Positions 10,546 through 22,159 of a stretch of DNA of 64,000 bases are shown one piece after another. A model generated the notes under the pieces. The model had not been told where the DNA came from, made no database searches, and worked only from the letters and a program-made list of their open reading frames with translations. Position 1 is the first letter of the stretch, and each line of letters starts with the position of its first letter. This DNA is from Ambrosia x helenae (lineage: Eukaryota; Streptophyta; Magnoliopsida; Asterales; Asteraceae), in contig CM061233.1 of the NCBI GenBank assembly GCA_030844895.1, positions 29,632,310-29,696,309 on the forward strand, written 5' to 3'. The translations under genes were made by a program, and so were the position numbers.

Positions 10546-11272
10546 TTCACATCCTTAATTCTCCCTTCCAGTTTTGTTTTTAGCATTCACCCATAAAAGG
10601 TACATCCAGCCAACTACATGTCACTTCTTTATTCATTTTTCCTACAATAAAACAAATAATAGAAAACTTACTTAGCAAAATAATATAATAATTCCCACAA
10701 CATTAAACTCATAAAGTACAGATCAAACAAAAACCTACAATTATTGAGTAAATAAAACAATAACTTACACTTCTTTTAATTTTTGGTTAGGAACAAAAAA
10801 AATTATTAAAATATTGAACTCAGTAAGTATACTTTGGTTATCTACACAAATATATAAAATCACAATACATATACTTGTTTTATTTGACAAATGTCTTCAT
10901 TTGTTTGACCTATAAGTAAACGTGAAGCATAAAATGTATACTTACCTCGTCTCATCGCCATCATCATAATCGTACTCAATTGTTTGGGACTTAATAAAAT
11001 AGTCTATAAGTAAAAAAAACATATTTATATAGTGTATATTAACGGGTAAACGGACATGCAAAATCGGGTAATCAAGACGTGTAGGCGGGCATATATAATC
11101 GGGTAAACGGACATATATAATCAGGGCGGGTAAATGAGTTTAACACTAAATCCAATACCCGTTCCAAATTTTCAAAACAAATCCCATACCCAGTCCCATA
11201 CACATCCCATATGCTTCGGGTATCGGGTTTTTTCCGTCTGGTTCGGGTTTTGTTGCCATTCCTATACATAGT

Positions 11273-11640
11273 GAATGAATGACATTCGAAAATATGCATG
11301 CATGTGTATTCTTTAGGGTGCAGTATCTATCAGTTACTAAAACGCGGGGCTCCATACACAAGTTCAATGCATATTTCAACTTCTCTAATACCCACAGGAA
11401 GGTGTCCTCCTGTTCGTTAGTTATAAATGCATGAGCAATAAAAAAAATGAGATGTATGTTGATGTAACACCAATAATTTGAACTAGTAGTAAATTGTACT
11501 GGTTCATCTTGAACGTAGCGACAATTAACAAGACATGGGACAAGGCACACCACAGCTTGTGCGATAGCGTGTGGATAAACAAAACAACATGTACACTGTC
11601 CATGGCGAACTTATCATTGGGGAGGGGTAGCACCCGCTAT
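11273..11640 (-). pseudogene. MULE transposase core remnant
   Basis: Two overlapping minus-strand frames (11633-11421 and 11553-11146) carry pieces of a Mutator-like transposase core. The first has the pattern HVLLIxATxKxNxYxLxLVxIIGVTST, where MULEs have Asp-Ala-Thr-Tyr-Lys-Thr-Asn; the catalytic Asp is Val here. The second has ANTNEQE-like residues, then WVLEKLK and LVTDR, the latter matching the second catalytic Asp (TDR) region, and ends near a SLC motif. A frameshift near 11440 joins them. The frame is cut at 11273 by hAT H and continues at 2094. No other MULE part is visible. A FAR1-related host gene fragment is the main alternative. Confidence 0.65.
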
Positions 11641-12367
11641 CCCTTAACTTTTCTGGTGTAGTGGAAAATTTATGGTTTTTTGATGTTTTTCGTGTTACGC
11701 TACCACTGATTTCTATTCTCGTTAGCCCTTAGAATATTTTTGACTTTGAACGTTACCTCTTAAATTTGGTCTAGATTCGTCACTGAGCTTGTCATTGGTT
11801 TCATATTTTGCAATCTTAGGAATATGACGTGATTGTATACGGGTCATATAAGTCTGTACAACTCGTATATAATATAATTGGGTGGCAGCTGAGTAGTAGT
11901 GTTTGGCCTCGTACCTGGGCGACTCGGGACCCCAAACGGTGAACCATATGGAAACATGTTTGTATTTTAGTAGGTTTGTTTGTGTTATGGTGGTGTGTGT
12001 TTTTTAGTTTAGTTTGTGTTCTATGTGTATATTGTGTGTATATATATAAAATCTTAAAAAAAATAAAGTTATCGTTCAAAATATTAATGGTCCCAACGGT
12101 CAATTTTTTTTGACCGTTTTTTTCTTTCCCTCGGCCACGTGTCACGGCTTGATTGGAGGTTGCAAAATTGATCCGACGTTATATATATAACGCTTGTTTG
12201 TGTTTTGAGGGTATAGCGCCCCCCGTTTCGGTGTTTGGGGCGATATTTTTCAATTTTTGGCAAATATAACGCCCCACTACGGTGGGTCTAATAAGAAAAA
12301 GTGTGCTAAGTATAAAAAACATTAATTAACAAATAGTATAAAGTTTACGATCATTATATGGATAAAA
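11641..12367. other. Stretch without recognised genes
   Basis: Sequence without recognised genes. It contains a perfect 16-nt palindrome, CGTTATATATATAACG (12177-12192), and two opposed GGGCG-AT words (about 12208-12285) that might be ends of an old MITE. I could not define borders or a target duplication. Confidence 0.35.
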
Positions 12368-12769
12368 CTAGCTTATACCCCGGGAGCGTCCCGGGTTGAG
12401 AAATCTAAGTAAAGTGAATAAAATTAGAAGTATCTAAATTATAAAAATTGCATCTATGTATCAACTTACATTAGATACTTTAAAAAAAAAAATACCAAAA
12501 TATCCATTTCACCTTACAACATCAACAACTAAAACAGAATATTAAGATCCCAAGCACTTCAAGGGGACATAGATTGTTTAGCACCAATACATTTAGTCAA
12601 AGGTCTTTAACTGCATACAATAAGATTTAAGCTATTTCAGAATATGGTAGAAAAAGAAAAACATAGCAATTACCTGTTTGAGAGCGTCCCGGATTGAAAT
12701 ATCTAATAAGACATAATAAAATATCAATTATGACAACATAATTAATGACTTGCCAATATATGATTAATG

Positions 12770-12814
<45 letters not shown>

Positions 12815-13019
12815 GGTTAAAAGTTATGATATTAACGTTTAAAAGTTATGGGAGGAAACATTAGAGATAAAAATCTAATTTTGTTTTTAAATTTTAAATT
12901 ATTATTTTTCTAAAATAAAGGCCTTGCCACATGGGATGACACATGACACATTCAATAAAGAGAATACCCTCTTTGAATGTCATGTCATTAAAATTGCTTT
13001 GGTTTATTATATGTATAGA
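12368..13019 (-). mobile_element. Helitron-2, small non-autonomous element
   Basis: On the minus strand the element starts TCTATACATATAATAAACC (from 13019) and ends with a hairpin (arms CCCGGGA and TCCCGGG, near 12377-12396), a short spacer and CTAG (12368-12371). Flanks are A on the 5' side and T on the 3' side in the element's sense, consistent with Helitron insertion between A and T. It is about 650 bp and non-coding. It contains an (ATT)n microsatellite (about 12769-12812) and, near 12940-12995, an imperfect inverted repeat built on CATTCAAAGAG/CTCTTTGAATG. A decayed second copy of the hairpin motif lies near 12675-12700. Confidence 0.8.
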
Positions 13020-13226
13020 TATTTAAATGACTGTTTTTTTGCAATATGTTTTGTTAATCCTATGAAATTATTGAACATTCAAACAAATTTAGTTAAGTTG
13101 TCCCTAGTATTTTATAAAATTTGTATTATTTTATTTTTAATTAACATGCACCAGGTGAGAGATAAACATCAAGGCCTTTAATACTCAAGTCGTCGAACCA
13201 CAACACACTTAAAAAAATTATATATA

Positions 13227-15407
13227 TAGGGGAAGTATTCATAGAAAACCCTCTAAATTGAGTAAACTCTAGTAAACTTGATACTTGGTCCACATTTGGC
13301 CACATCACCCATTTTCATTTATATCATATTATATTAGAAAGGTTATTTATGTCATTTTGTATTCCCCCCCTTTTCCAATTTTAAATAATTCCCCCACCCT
13401 ATATAAAGACTTTCACTCTCCTTCTATCATACCACCACAACCTTCCCTCTCTCTTATTCTCTCATACCACCACCACCACCACCACCACCTGCCACCACCT
13501 CCAGCCACAACCTCCGACCACCTACCACCACCTCCGACCACCATCCGGTCACAGTCAACCTTAAGACCACAATCAAGATGATATTCTACGTTACGTATCC
13601 AGCCCCTTCTTCTGATCAAGAACGTTTCCTGCCACCACCACCTGCCACCACCTCCACCCACCTCATAAAGTAAGGAGTTGAGATCTGGATCTTTTCTGGT
13701 TTTGAGTTGTTGAGTTCCTATTTTATGTTTTTTTTATTATGGTGATTTTCATTATAATATTTATTATTATTTTGATTTTTATTATTGTTATTATTTGTGG
13801 GAATTCATTTACTGAAAGCACACAATCCTTTCAATACTTCAATTTCATTTTATACTCACAAAAAGTTTTCCACTTTTAAATCAATGATAAAAGTCAAAAG
13901 GTTCAATTTCACACCATTTTACACCCTTTATTACATTTTCCATATATTAATAGTTATTGTTTTATGGGTTGAATCATAAAGTTGTTAATGGGGATAATGA
14001 TTTTATAATATAAAAACAGTTTGGGGTATAGTCTGTTTGCACACCAAGTATTTGATCAAATGCTTGAATGAAAAAAAAAACTTATGTCAACCTTTTTGAT
14101 TTTTTTTATTATTAGTTTTTTTTTTATGTTAGATTGGATGTTTAAAAGATCATATTTTTTGAATTGGGAAGAAATAGTTAGAATGAATATGATTTGTTTT
14201 GTTTTTCCAACTTTTTTTGCTATAATGTTTTTTTAAGCTGCTATGTTTTGAATTAGGAGCTGAATCTATCACAATTAACTTGTGTTAGGGTTCAATTAAC
14301 ATGTGTTAAATAGCAAATGCTTTTTTTTTATTTTCTTAATATATCTGTTCAATTAACACATGTTAGTGATTCTAGCACATGTTTGTATTGGTGCCTACTG
14401 ATGAATTTATCCCAATTGACATGTGTTAGGGTTCACTTAACATGCGTTAATGATACTAACACAGGTGTGTATATGGTGCTTACTGATGAATCTATTCTAG
14501 TTGACTTGTGTTAGGGTTCAATTAACATGTGTCACTGATACTAACACCTGTTAGTATATGCCCAACTAACACGTGTTAGGGTTTAATTAGCACCCAAATT
14601 GATCCAGTTAACATTTTCTAGTGATGCTAACACATGTTAAAAATAATTAATGTAGGAGGTTCTATGAACAACCACCGGAGTTCAAGCCGGCTACTCCGCA
14701 CAAGGATCGACTAGAGATGGAGTGCTAAGGATTGAAACATGAAGCTGAAGATGCCTAATAAGGAATGAAGCATAACGCCGAAGACGACTATTAAAGAATG
14801 AAGCATAATTTTAAGTTTCATGTGTTTTTGTTAGTTAATGATAGTTTTGTATCATTTTTTTAATGGTTTAGATTTATATGAAATTAATTTGTTACACTCA
14901 ATGTTGATTGCAATAAATTTTTATATACATGTGTTCTTTTATGTTGTTATACTAGTCCAAAATTAACGTGATAATTATTTGAACCAATTACACGTGTTAG
15001 TGATGACTGTGAAATGAGCTTGTTTGAAGAGACCAAGTAACATGTGTTAAATGGCTCGTGTGACATATGTTATTAATAAATCTGGATCTTTAAATTAATA
15101 TGTGAAAAAAATTGTAGAGAGAAAAGTAGGAGAAAGGAGGTGGAGAGAGAGTGTTGGTGAAATGAAAGGTGGAGAGAGAATGCAAAAAGGTGGAGAGAGA
15201 ATGTGAAATAATGGAGAAAGAAGGTAGATTAAATGACTAATCTACCCTTTTTCAAATATAATATCAATAAAGGTGGAGAGAGAAGGTGTATTTTAGTCAA
15301 ATGGTGGGACCATTAACCACAACCATTGATCATGCTTGATCAATGGTTGTGATGAGGTTTATTGAGTTTACTCAAATTTTTGAGGTTTTCTATAAAACCA
15401 TCCCCTA
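13227..15407. mobile_element. (TA)n-flanked element 1, unclassified
   Basis: The element lies between TATATATA tracts. The left end reads AGGGGAAGTATTCATAGAAA. The right end, reverse-complemented, reads AGGGGATGGTTTTATAGAAA and continues with GAGTAAACTC as the left does, so the ends are imperfect inverted repeats of about 45 bp. It contains a TATATAAAG box near 13400, a CCACCA-rich low-complexity block (13460-13670), and a cluster of TTAACACATGTTA-like palindromes (14270-15075). The right 250 bp hold GTGGAGAGAGAA repeats. It has no transposase-like frame; the frames at 13285-13581 are low-complexity. The element looks like a microsatellite-targeting transposon, comparable in habit to rice Micron, but I do not recognise the family. 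Confidence 0.65.
14270..15075. repeat. Cluster of TAACACNNGTTA-like palindromes
   Basis: At least ten short words of the form TTAACATGTGTTA, TAACACATGTTA, TAACACCTGTTA or TAACACGTGTTA occur here, mostly 40-70 bp apart (for example near 14297, 14353, 14418, 14458, 14524, 14545, 14567, 14621, 14989 and 15047). The spacing is uneven and the surrounding sequence differs, so this is more than a plain tandem repeat. Related palindromes occur in the neighbouring (TA)n elements. Confidence 0.7.
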
Positions 15408-15584
15408 TATATATATATTGAGTAAACTCAATAAACCTCATCACAACCATTGATCAAGCATGATCAATGGTTGTGGTTAATGGTCCCACCATTTGACTAA
15501 AATACACCTTCTCTCTCCACCTTTATTGATATTATATTTGAAAAAGGGTAGATTAGTCATTTAATCTACCTTCTCTCTCCATTA
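15225..15584. repeat. Large inverted repeat; truncated second copy of element 1
   Basis: The right end of element 1 (about 15215-15379) is repeated in inverse orientation at 15419-15584 with nearly complete identity. The arms are about 160 bp around a 40-bp centre that holds the element 1 terminus and a (TA)n tract. The second copy starts with TTGAGTAAACTC and lacks the terminal 35 bp of the element. It ends at CCATTAT where the next foldback element begins. It is therefore a truncated element of the same family, arranged tail to tail. A transcript through it would form a long hairpin. Confidence 0.85.
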
Positions 15585-15944
15585 TGGAAAGTATAAATTG
15601 AAAACCCACTCGAGTTAAGAAAACTCTGAAAACCCGTCAAAAAACCATCTAAAAAAGTTTTTAAAAAAAAAAAATACACAAGGTAACATACATGTTTTTA
15701 AGCGTTTTGGGCCAAAAAAATAAAAAAAGCGTCGAACGAATAATTTAAAAAAAAATAAACAAAAGTTAGCGTTGTTACACATGTAACAGCACAAACTTTA
15801 TTTATTTTTTTGGCCCAAAACGCTTAAAAACATGTATGTTACCTTGTGTATTTTTTTCAAAAAAAAAAAAAACCTTTGTAGATGATTTTTTGACGGGTTT
15901 TCAGAGTTTTCTTAACTCGAGTGGGTTTTCAAAATACCCACCCC

Positions 15945-15945
<1 letters not shown>
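15585..15945. mobile_element. Foldback (TA)n element 2
   Basis: This is a nearly complete palindrome of about 360 bp. GAAAACCCACTCGAGTTAAG (from about 15600) is repeated inverted at about 15911-15930. The arms continue with ACATGTTTTTAAGCGTTTTG (from about 15691), mirrored near 15815. The centre includes GTTACACATGTAAC (about 15774-15787). The right terminus, reverse-complemented, reads AGGGGTGGGTATTTTGAAAA and abuts a long (TA)n tract. It is non-coding. It shares its terminal layout and the TTTTAAGCxTTTTGGGCC segment with the foldback element at 17579-17980. Confidence 0.8.

Positions 15946-16000
<55 letters not shown>
15946..16000. repeat. (TA)n microsatellite
   Basis: A TA dinucleotide run of about 55 bp with one break, between the ends of (TA)n elements 2 and 3. 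Similar runs lie at 17545-17578, 17981-18018 and 60289-60319. Confidence 0.95.
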
Positions 16001-16002
<2 letters not shown>

Positions 16003-16753
16003 GTTGGGTTATTTTCAAAACTCCATTGAGGTGCGAGAACCATAGGAACTAATTTAAGCCATTGATTTTCTTAATCCAATGCTTGAGATTACATCTGATA
16101 GGTAAAAACACCATGAAGAGAGAAAAGAAATAGTATAATAATATATTAATTTAATATAATTAAGTACAATTAGGGGTGTGTAGGTAAAAACACCATGAAG
16201 AGAGAAAAGAAATAGTATAATAATATATTAATTTCTTATTCAATTATTTAAATATAATATGTTTTTTATTAAATTTAATTTTTAAATTCCTTTACTTTTT
16301 AAAAGAATAATCATAACATAAATCTGATGAGGGATAATTTACACTAGTATAATTATTACACCAGTGCAATCTACCATACACAAACTACTAAACAAAAAAC
16401 ACTAGTGTAAAAACGAAAGAAAAACATCTATACATTCGTATTACACCAGTGTAAACTACCATATCAAAACAAACATCCATACATTGTGTAAAAAATATAG
16501 AGTACCATCCATAACAGTGTATTACACCACTGTAAATGCTCACAAAAACATCAGAACAAAAAATGGTATTACATCAGTGTAAAACACAAACCAAAAACAT
16601 TTATAAAATTCATACTAAACATAAATCAAAAGGTTTTACACTATTGTTTTATTTACCTTACAAAAAAAAAAAAACCACAAAACCTTCATCTGCAAAAAAA
16701 AAAACTTCTTCATCATCAACACATCATCATATACAACAAAACATAGCAATAAT

Positions 16754-16795
<42 letters not shown>

Positions 16796-17223
16796 AATAA
16801 TAATAATAATAATAATAATAATTAAAAAAAACAAAAAACCTGTTCATCATCTTCAACAGAAAACGACCGGAAAACCCCTGTTCTTCATCTTCAACAGAAA
16901 ACCACCGGAAAACAAAAAACCTACCGTCATCATCGAACCACCGTTCACCCCTCCCCTACGCCCCCTACCCCCACCAACCCTATTCATCATCTTCAACGGA
17001 AACCCACCAGAAAGGCGCCACCGCTCACCCCTCCCCTACGCCCCCTACCCCCACCAACAACCAGATCTATTTCAGATCTGCCATCTCCACCGCCATTCGT
17101 ATCCCCCCAACACCACCATCTCCACCACACAATAACCACCATCGAACCACCCCTAGATCTGTTTCACGCCGACCATCCCTCCCAATACCCCCACCGTTCA
17201 ACTCCAAAAAAACCACCCTCACC

Positions 17224-17267
<44 letters not shown>

Positions 17268-17541
17268 AGAGAGACGTGTGAAAGAAGAGAGAAAGAGAGA
17301 GAGAGTGAGAGAGAGAGAGAGAGGAGTGTGTGTGAGAGATGAGTGTGTGTTTATTTTGAAAAAAAACAAAAAAAACAGTATTAAAAGCTGTTGACAGGGT
17401 TGGGGTGGGGTTAGGGTGGGGTTAAATTACCATCATGCTCTTTTATATTATAATGATAAGTAGTATATGTGTCACCATGTTATTGGTCTAAGGGGGTTCT
17501 CAAGTTCTCTTAACTCAAGGGGGTTCTCATATGAACCCATT

Positions 17542-17544
<3 letters not shown>
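16001..17544. mobile_element. (TA)n-flanked element 3, unclassified
   Basis: TA runs border both ends. The left end reads GGGTTGGGTTATTTTCAAAA. The right end, reverse-complemented, reads GGAATGGGTTCATATGAGAA and then GAGTTAAGAGAAC. The layout of subterminal GAACC words matches the neighbouring elements, but the TIR is weak. Inside are a 50-bp direct repeat (AAACACCATGAAGAGAGAAA at about 16107 and 16187), a cluster of TTACACCAGTGTAA-like palindromes (16350-16640), (AAC)n/(AAT)n (16757-16822), a CCCCTACCCCC-rich duplicated block (about 16945-17060), and (GA)n (17226-17330). The 199-codon frame at 16536-17135 reads through these repeats and is not convincing as a gene. Confidence 0.6.
16350..16640. 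repeat. Cluster of TTACACYAGTGTAA-like palindromes
   Basis: Words such as TTACACCAGTGTAAA, ACACTAGTGTAA, TTACACCACTGTAA and TTACATCAGTGTAA recur about six times (near 16356, 16402, 16441, 16521, 16568 and 16636). They share the ACAC-NN-GTGT core with the cluster in element 1, although the flanking sequence is unrelated. Confidence 0.7.
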
Positions 17545-17578
<34 letters not shown>

Positions 17579-17581
<3 letters not shown>

Positions 17582-17975
17582 TAAGGTTATATTGGAAACC
17601 CTTGTTATATGGTAAACTCTGGAAACTCTAACTTCCCGACTTTTTTTTATATGAAAGTTTTAGGGTATGTAATATGCATGATTTTAAGCATTTTGGGCCA
17701 AAAGAAATCAAAAAAGCGCCGAGCCGATTTTTTAAAAAAATAAAAAACCGTCTTCGGGTAACAAATGGTTAACACGTGTTAGTTTCGCTTAACATGTGTT
17801 AGTCAAAACTTTAATTAAAAAAAAAAAAACTACTCGGCGCTTTTTTGATTTTTTTTATCTCAAAATGCTTAAAATCATGTATATTACATGCCCTATTTTT
17901 TTCAAAAATAAAAAAAATTGGGAAGTCAGAGTTTCCAGAGTTTACCATATAACAAGGGTTTCCACATTATCCTTT

Positions 17976-17980
<5 letters not shown>
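17579..17980. mobile_element. Foldback (TA)n element 4
   Basis: A palindromic element of about 400 bp between two TA runs. The left arm carries GGAAACCCTTGTTATATGGT and CTGGAAACTCTAACTTCCC; the right arm is the inverse (about 17915-17965). The centre holds GGTTAACACGTGTTAG and CTTAACATGTGTTAG (about 17768-17806), two more ACAC-NN-GTGT-type palindromes. It is non-coding. It resembles the foldback at 15585-15945 in its TTTTAAGC-TTTTGGGCC segment and resembles the fragment at 60320-60427 in its terminal sequence. Confidence 0.8.
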
Positions 17981-18023
<43 letters not shown>

Positions 18024-18399
18024 TGGTTCAAATAGAAACCATAGGGGAAATAGGAACCATGAGAACCATTTTATCACCATTGATTTTAAGTGGCAAGATT
18101 GTAATTAATTAGACCTTCATTTAAATTAATTTATTTAAAAAGGGTATTATTGTCCTTTTGTTATCCACCAAGTTATTAATTCCTACAAATCCTCTCTCGC
18201 ATAATAAATTCGTAAAAGTCATCTCTCTCCATCCCTCATAATTAAGTCCTAAAAATTCTCTTACCATCTTTCTGAATTAGTTTCTAATAATTCTTTACAC
18301 CTCTCTCTCTCTATCTCTCTCATCATTCACGATCTATAAACTTGTGTATAGTTCTTTTGAAACAGAGATGTAAAAACATGTACCGACATTATATACATA

Positions 18400-18523
18400 T
18401 ATATACTTTGGTGTATATCAGTTTTTTTTGTTTTTTTCATTCATCATCATCACCAACACAGATATACATTGGTGTATATCAGTTCCTTTTTTTTTTTGTT
18501 CATTCATCATCATCATCATCATC
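18400..18523 (+). repeat. Minisatellite of element J, left part
   Basis: Units of roughly 65 bp contain CATTGGTGTATATCAG, a T-run, CATTCATCATCATC and ACACAGATAT. About two units lie here and about three more at 59060-59220, on the other side of element E. E entered within the ATC run. In unit terms the two halves read through the insertion site. Confidence 0.8.
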
Positions 18524-21500
18524 TGTAAGACCCTAACCCGTAATCACGCGATCAACGTCTAATCCTACGGGTTTTGACCTTACGTAAAACCACTCCCGAT
18601 TAAAACTTTTTAAATTATGAGAAACATAAACCGTTGTGATCAAATACATATTCGATTCACATTTATTTATACATTTTAATAGTTAAAACATATACTAAGA
18701 TTTTGCGTTTTGTCGAGAGTTCTTTGAATTCTAATGCGGAAGCTTGATGAGTGTTCGGGTGTGTTCAGTTCTTCTCGCGACTCGATCCTTGCTCCGGGAT
18801 TTCCATCAAAGGTATACCTAGCACCATTACATAGATAATTGTTAGTTGTGTTGATAATAACACCTTTTAAATAGTTAACACGTTGATACACGTCAAAACG
18901 GAACGAACGAGTTTGGAATACAAAGCAAATATTTTGGATTACATTCCTCCGTAAGCTACGCTTCCAGCGTAAGCTACGTTGGTCACTAGATAAAATTTCC
19001 CGAGAAGGCCTGGCGTAAGCTACGCTGCCAGCGTAAGCTACACTGGCCACTGGACAAATTTTCCGAGAGGTCCTGGCGTAAGCTACGCTGCTAGCGTAAG
19101 CTACGCTGGACACTGGGCAAATTTCCTGAGAGGGCCTGATGTAAGCTACGCTGTCAACGTAGCTTACGTTGGCTACTGGCTGAAAAACTCATTGTTTTTG
19201 CTTGCTTTTCTCCACTTTTCGCATCTCTTTTACTTTTGTTCAAAGTCATTCCGGGGAACACTTGATGAGTCATTGATACCATATTATCATGCATATAAGA
19301 TACTATTTCTGAAAATCAAATACACCCTTTCGATTATTCAATGCTTATGTTGATTTTTCCCAAATCGACCCGTTAAGGCCATGGATTAAACAAAGCCTTA
19401 TTTGACAGTTCAACAGGCATAACAATTATATTGTTGACTCATTTGACACTTGTTTAACTAAAAATATCACCCGGTTTATGTCCCTATGGCCCGGTTCTTG
19501 GTTTTAAATATTTATGTCGATTTTTGCCCAAATCAACTAGTTAAGGCCCTAGACTATGCAAGACACTTCTTAATCACACCAAAGGGATAGAAATAATATT
19601 GTCATCTCATTGGACACATGTTCAACTAAAAGCATTGTCCGTTTTGTGTCATTATGACTTGGTTCTTAGATTTAACCTTTAGTAAATCTTTAAATTCCCA
19701 AAATGCCCCTTATAGCCAAATCTTTCAATTTGGCCATCCGTGGCGACACTTCTTGATTGAAATCCATTGTTTTTGACTCAATGACCTGTTTAAAAACTTC
19801 CAAGTCCTTACGGACTTAGATTTTCCCTGTTTAATATGATTGTTCACAATTTGATCAATTCTAAGCGCATTAGCGCATTAGACATAGTTTTGAAAATAAC
19901 TTACCTATTTGGCACCCACACTTCATGTGGGTTGCTTTAGCACCCATATTGCTTCGCCCAAAGGCGTTTATTTAACTACATACTTACCGGGTGGCATTGA
20001 CCCATGACTTGCACCCACTATGATTTCTTAGGCATCGAGTGCCCAACTTCCTATTGATCTCTTGCATACATTCTAGATTGACCTGTTAGTCTCTCGGGAC
20101 TCAATGGTGATCATTCACCATTTGATAATAAGTCTTGAGGTTCATAATCCTATGATAATCCAACTTTTAACTATAGGCAAGTGGCAATCCCACTTGACCC
20201 ATTTACCCATATCGCATATCTTCCTTATTCACGCGATTGTTTTCCTTATCAAAACTTAAGTTTAGATTCTTGATTACCACATAGTTTTGTCTATTGACCC
20301 AATTGATGATTTCCATCATTTGATCAACACACTTTGATTCGTTTATTACCATAAATCTTGTTTTAACATGTATGCGTATAAATCGCCCATTTAGTAGGTT
20401 TCACCCTTGGGGGTCATACCTTCTTTCCACATCAAAATTTAAAACCAAGGTATACAACGCTTGACCATTGTTCATAGTATAGTAGTGTAAGTAAACTTTC
20501 CTCGCATCCATTCTCGTTTCCATAAGTATCCGACTTGCATTCGTTTGACCCGTTTGCATCCTAGTTCTTCTACCTAACTTAGGGACATGTCAAACTTGTT
20601 AATTAGAATACATAACATGGAATTTTGTTCACTATCCATAACATCATGCATTCATTATCATTACTAGCTAAATCCATAGCCATTTTCTTACATGTCTAGT
20701 TGAGATGAACTCACCTAGGCATTTCATCGAACATTTGGTGTGCATCCACCAATATACTTAGTTGTCAACATTCTAAGTTTAACCAAAGCAGAACCGATTG
20801 TCCAATTGACATCATAACATGTTATTTAGGCCCTTTTTACCTAAACTTCTCATGCAACAACTTCTAAGAGTCATAAAAGGTTACTAGATATGAGTGGATT
20901 CGACCTAAAGGTCAAACCCCAAAATCTACACATTATCATAACCATATGATCAAAATCAAAGACACATATTAAGTGTGATTCTAACTAAATTAGGTGTGTT
21001 TGAGGTTCCCCAAGACTAGAGCAACCTCTTTTAACCATAAATTTTGTGTTTTATCAAAATCCTAATTTTTGACCAAATAAAAAACGGGTATTAACATCAA
21101 ATTACATCAAATAGAAGGTACCTTGATGTTCATTAGGCCTTAGATGACTTGTTTCTTGCTAGAGCATCAAAAAGCCCCTTGATTTGGCTTGGATTCAAGC
21201 ATGTTATTGAGTGTTTAGGGTTGGAGGTTGAAGGAGATAAATCTCCTGATTATAATCGACACACACACTTATGTGTGTGTGTGTTTTTTTCCCTTTTCAA
21301 CATGTTGCACCCACAAGTTTCCCATCTTGGCAACTATGGTCCCTCCAAAAATCCCAAATTGTCATTTCTTATGAAACTAGTTATTCAAGCTAGTTTTTTT
21401 TCTTATTTCATTAGCTTGTTAATAAGATTAATAACACTAACTAGATTATTTCTATGTTAGAACATAACCTGTGTTCTTTCTTTGTTCGGATCTCGTTTTA

Positions 21501-21562
21501 ATAATTTTGCTAATCACGCCTAATGGCATAATTAGACGAACAGTTGGTTTTGGGGTGTTACA
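18524..21562 (-). repeat. 3' LTR of element E
   Basis: It matches the right LTR (56114-59054) along its length. In the first roughly 300 positions I count about 14 differences by eye. It holds a repeat of about 63 bp with the palindrome AGCGTAAGCTACGCT (18945-19185). Segments near 21130-21235 (TAGGCCTTAGATGACTTGTT and neighbours) resemble the corresponding part of the C LTR (26055-26160). The frame at 21149-21460 is not convincing as a gene. About 430 bp from the end there is a CACACACACTTATGTGTGTG hairpin (21260-21285). Confidence 0.92.
18945..19185. repeat. Palindrome-rich tandem repeat in E LTR
   Basis: About four units of about 63 bp contain GCGTAAGCTACGCT twice each, separated by GGCCACTGGACAAATTT-like spacers. 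The same block is at about 56545-56765 in the other LTR, with scattered changes. Confidence 0.85.
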
Positions 21563-22120
21563 AGTCTACCCCCCTTAAAGAGGTTTCGTCCTCGAAACCT
21601 TTCTGGTGTTGTTGCTTGGGTCACAGCAAAGAACCTTAGTGTCTCTAATCAATTTTGTGCACTGCTCAATCCCTTGACATTCTATAGTGTAACGAGTAGT
21701 ACTATATACTTATTGTTTTTTTCCCTTTACTCGGCTTTCTAACTTTTATTTTATGGAAGCCTTTGCTTTCATAATATGACTTGAGGCATTCTATTATTTC
21801 GGTTAACTAGGGGCAATATCTACATACTTACCCCCTACCCGACATTTTAGCTACTTATGTTCTTCATAGATCTTCCTTAGATCCGTAGACTATCCCCTTC
21901 TACCGTTATCCCGAATGATGTAATGGTTTAAGGGGCCATTCTATCATGCACCTTAGGGCATCTACTGTAATACTCGGTTGTAGCATGCATATGCATACAT
22001 GTCTATGCTTCTATTACTAACAAGTAATTTGTCTTGGTTTCTAAGACTAACCCGGCTTTTTAACATAGCCGTTTTCTAGCTTCTTGGATTCATCCCCGAA
22101 TCCAACTACCGTCTTCTTCT

Positions 22121-22159
<39 letters not shown>

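Larger units (their letters stand above)
2095..11264. mobile_element. Non-autonomous hAT element H, host of Copia F
   Basis: The left end reads TAGGGATGGCAACGGGCC. The right end, reverse-complemented, reads TAGGAATGGCAACAAAACC, so the ends form an imperfect terminal inverted repeat of the hAT type. The 8-bp direct repeat TACATAGT lies immediately outside both ends (2087-2094 and 11265-11272), as expected for hAT. After removal of Copia F (2447-10545) the element is only about 1.07 kb and has no transposase frame, so it is non-autonomous. Its subterminal parts are rich in CGGGTATCGGGT-like words on both sides (2110-2260 and 11080-11250). It sits inside a MULE transposase remnant. Confidence 0.85.

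Noticed and set aside
11816..12145. 109-codon minus-strand frame
   Set aside because: AT-rich, no domain, no conserved pattern; probably chance.
12040..12320. Possible MITE with GGGCG-type ends
   Set aside because: Opposed words are present, but I could not find matching borders or a target duplication.
13285..13581. 98-codon His/Pro-rich frame in (TA)n element 1
   Set aside because: It is encoded by a CCACCA-rich stretch; both strands are open, which is usual for such composition.
16536..17135. 199-codon frame with Thr, Ile and Pro runs
   Set aside because: It reads through (AAC)n, (AAT)n and CCCCTA-rich repeats, has no recognisable domain and is explained by low-complexity DNA.
21149..21460. 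103-codon frame in the E LTR, repeated at 58641-58850
   Set aside because: Its presence in both LTRs only reflects LTR duplication; the downstream part is not conserved between the copies and no domain is recognised.
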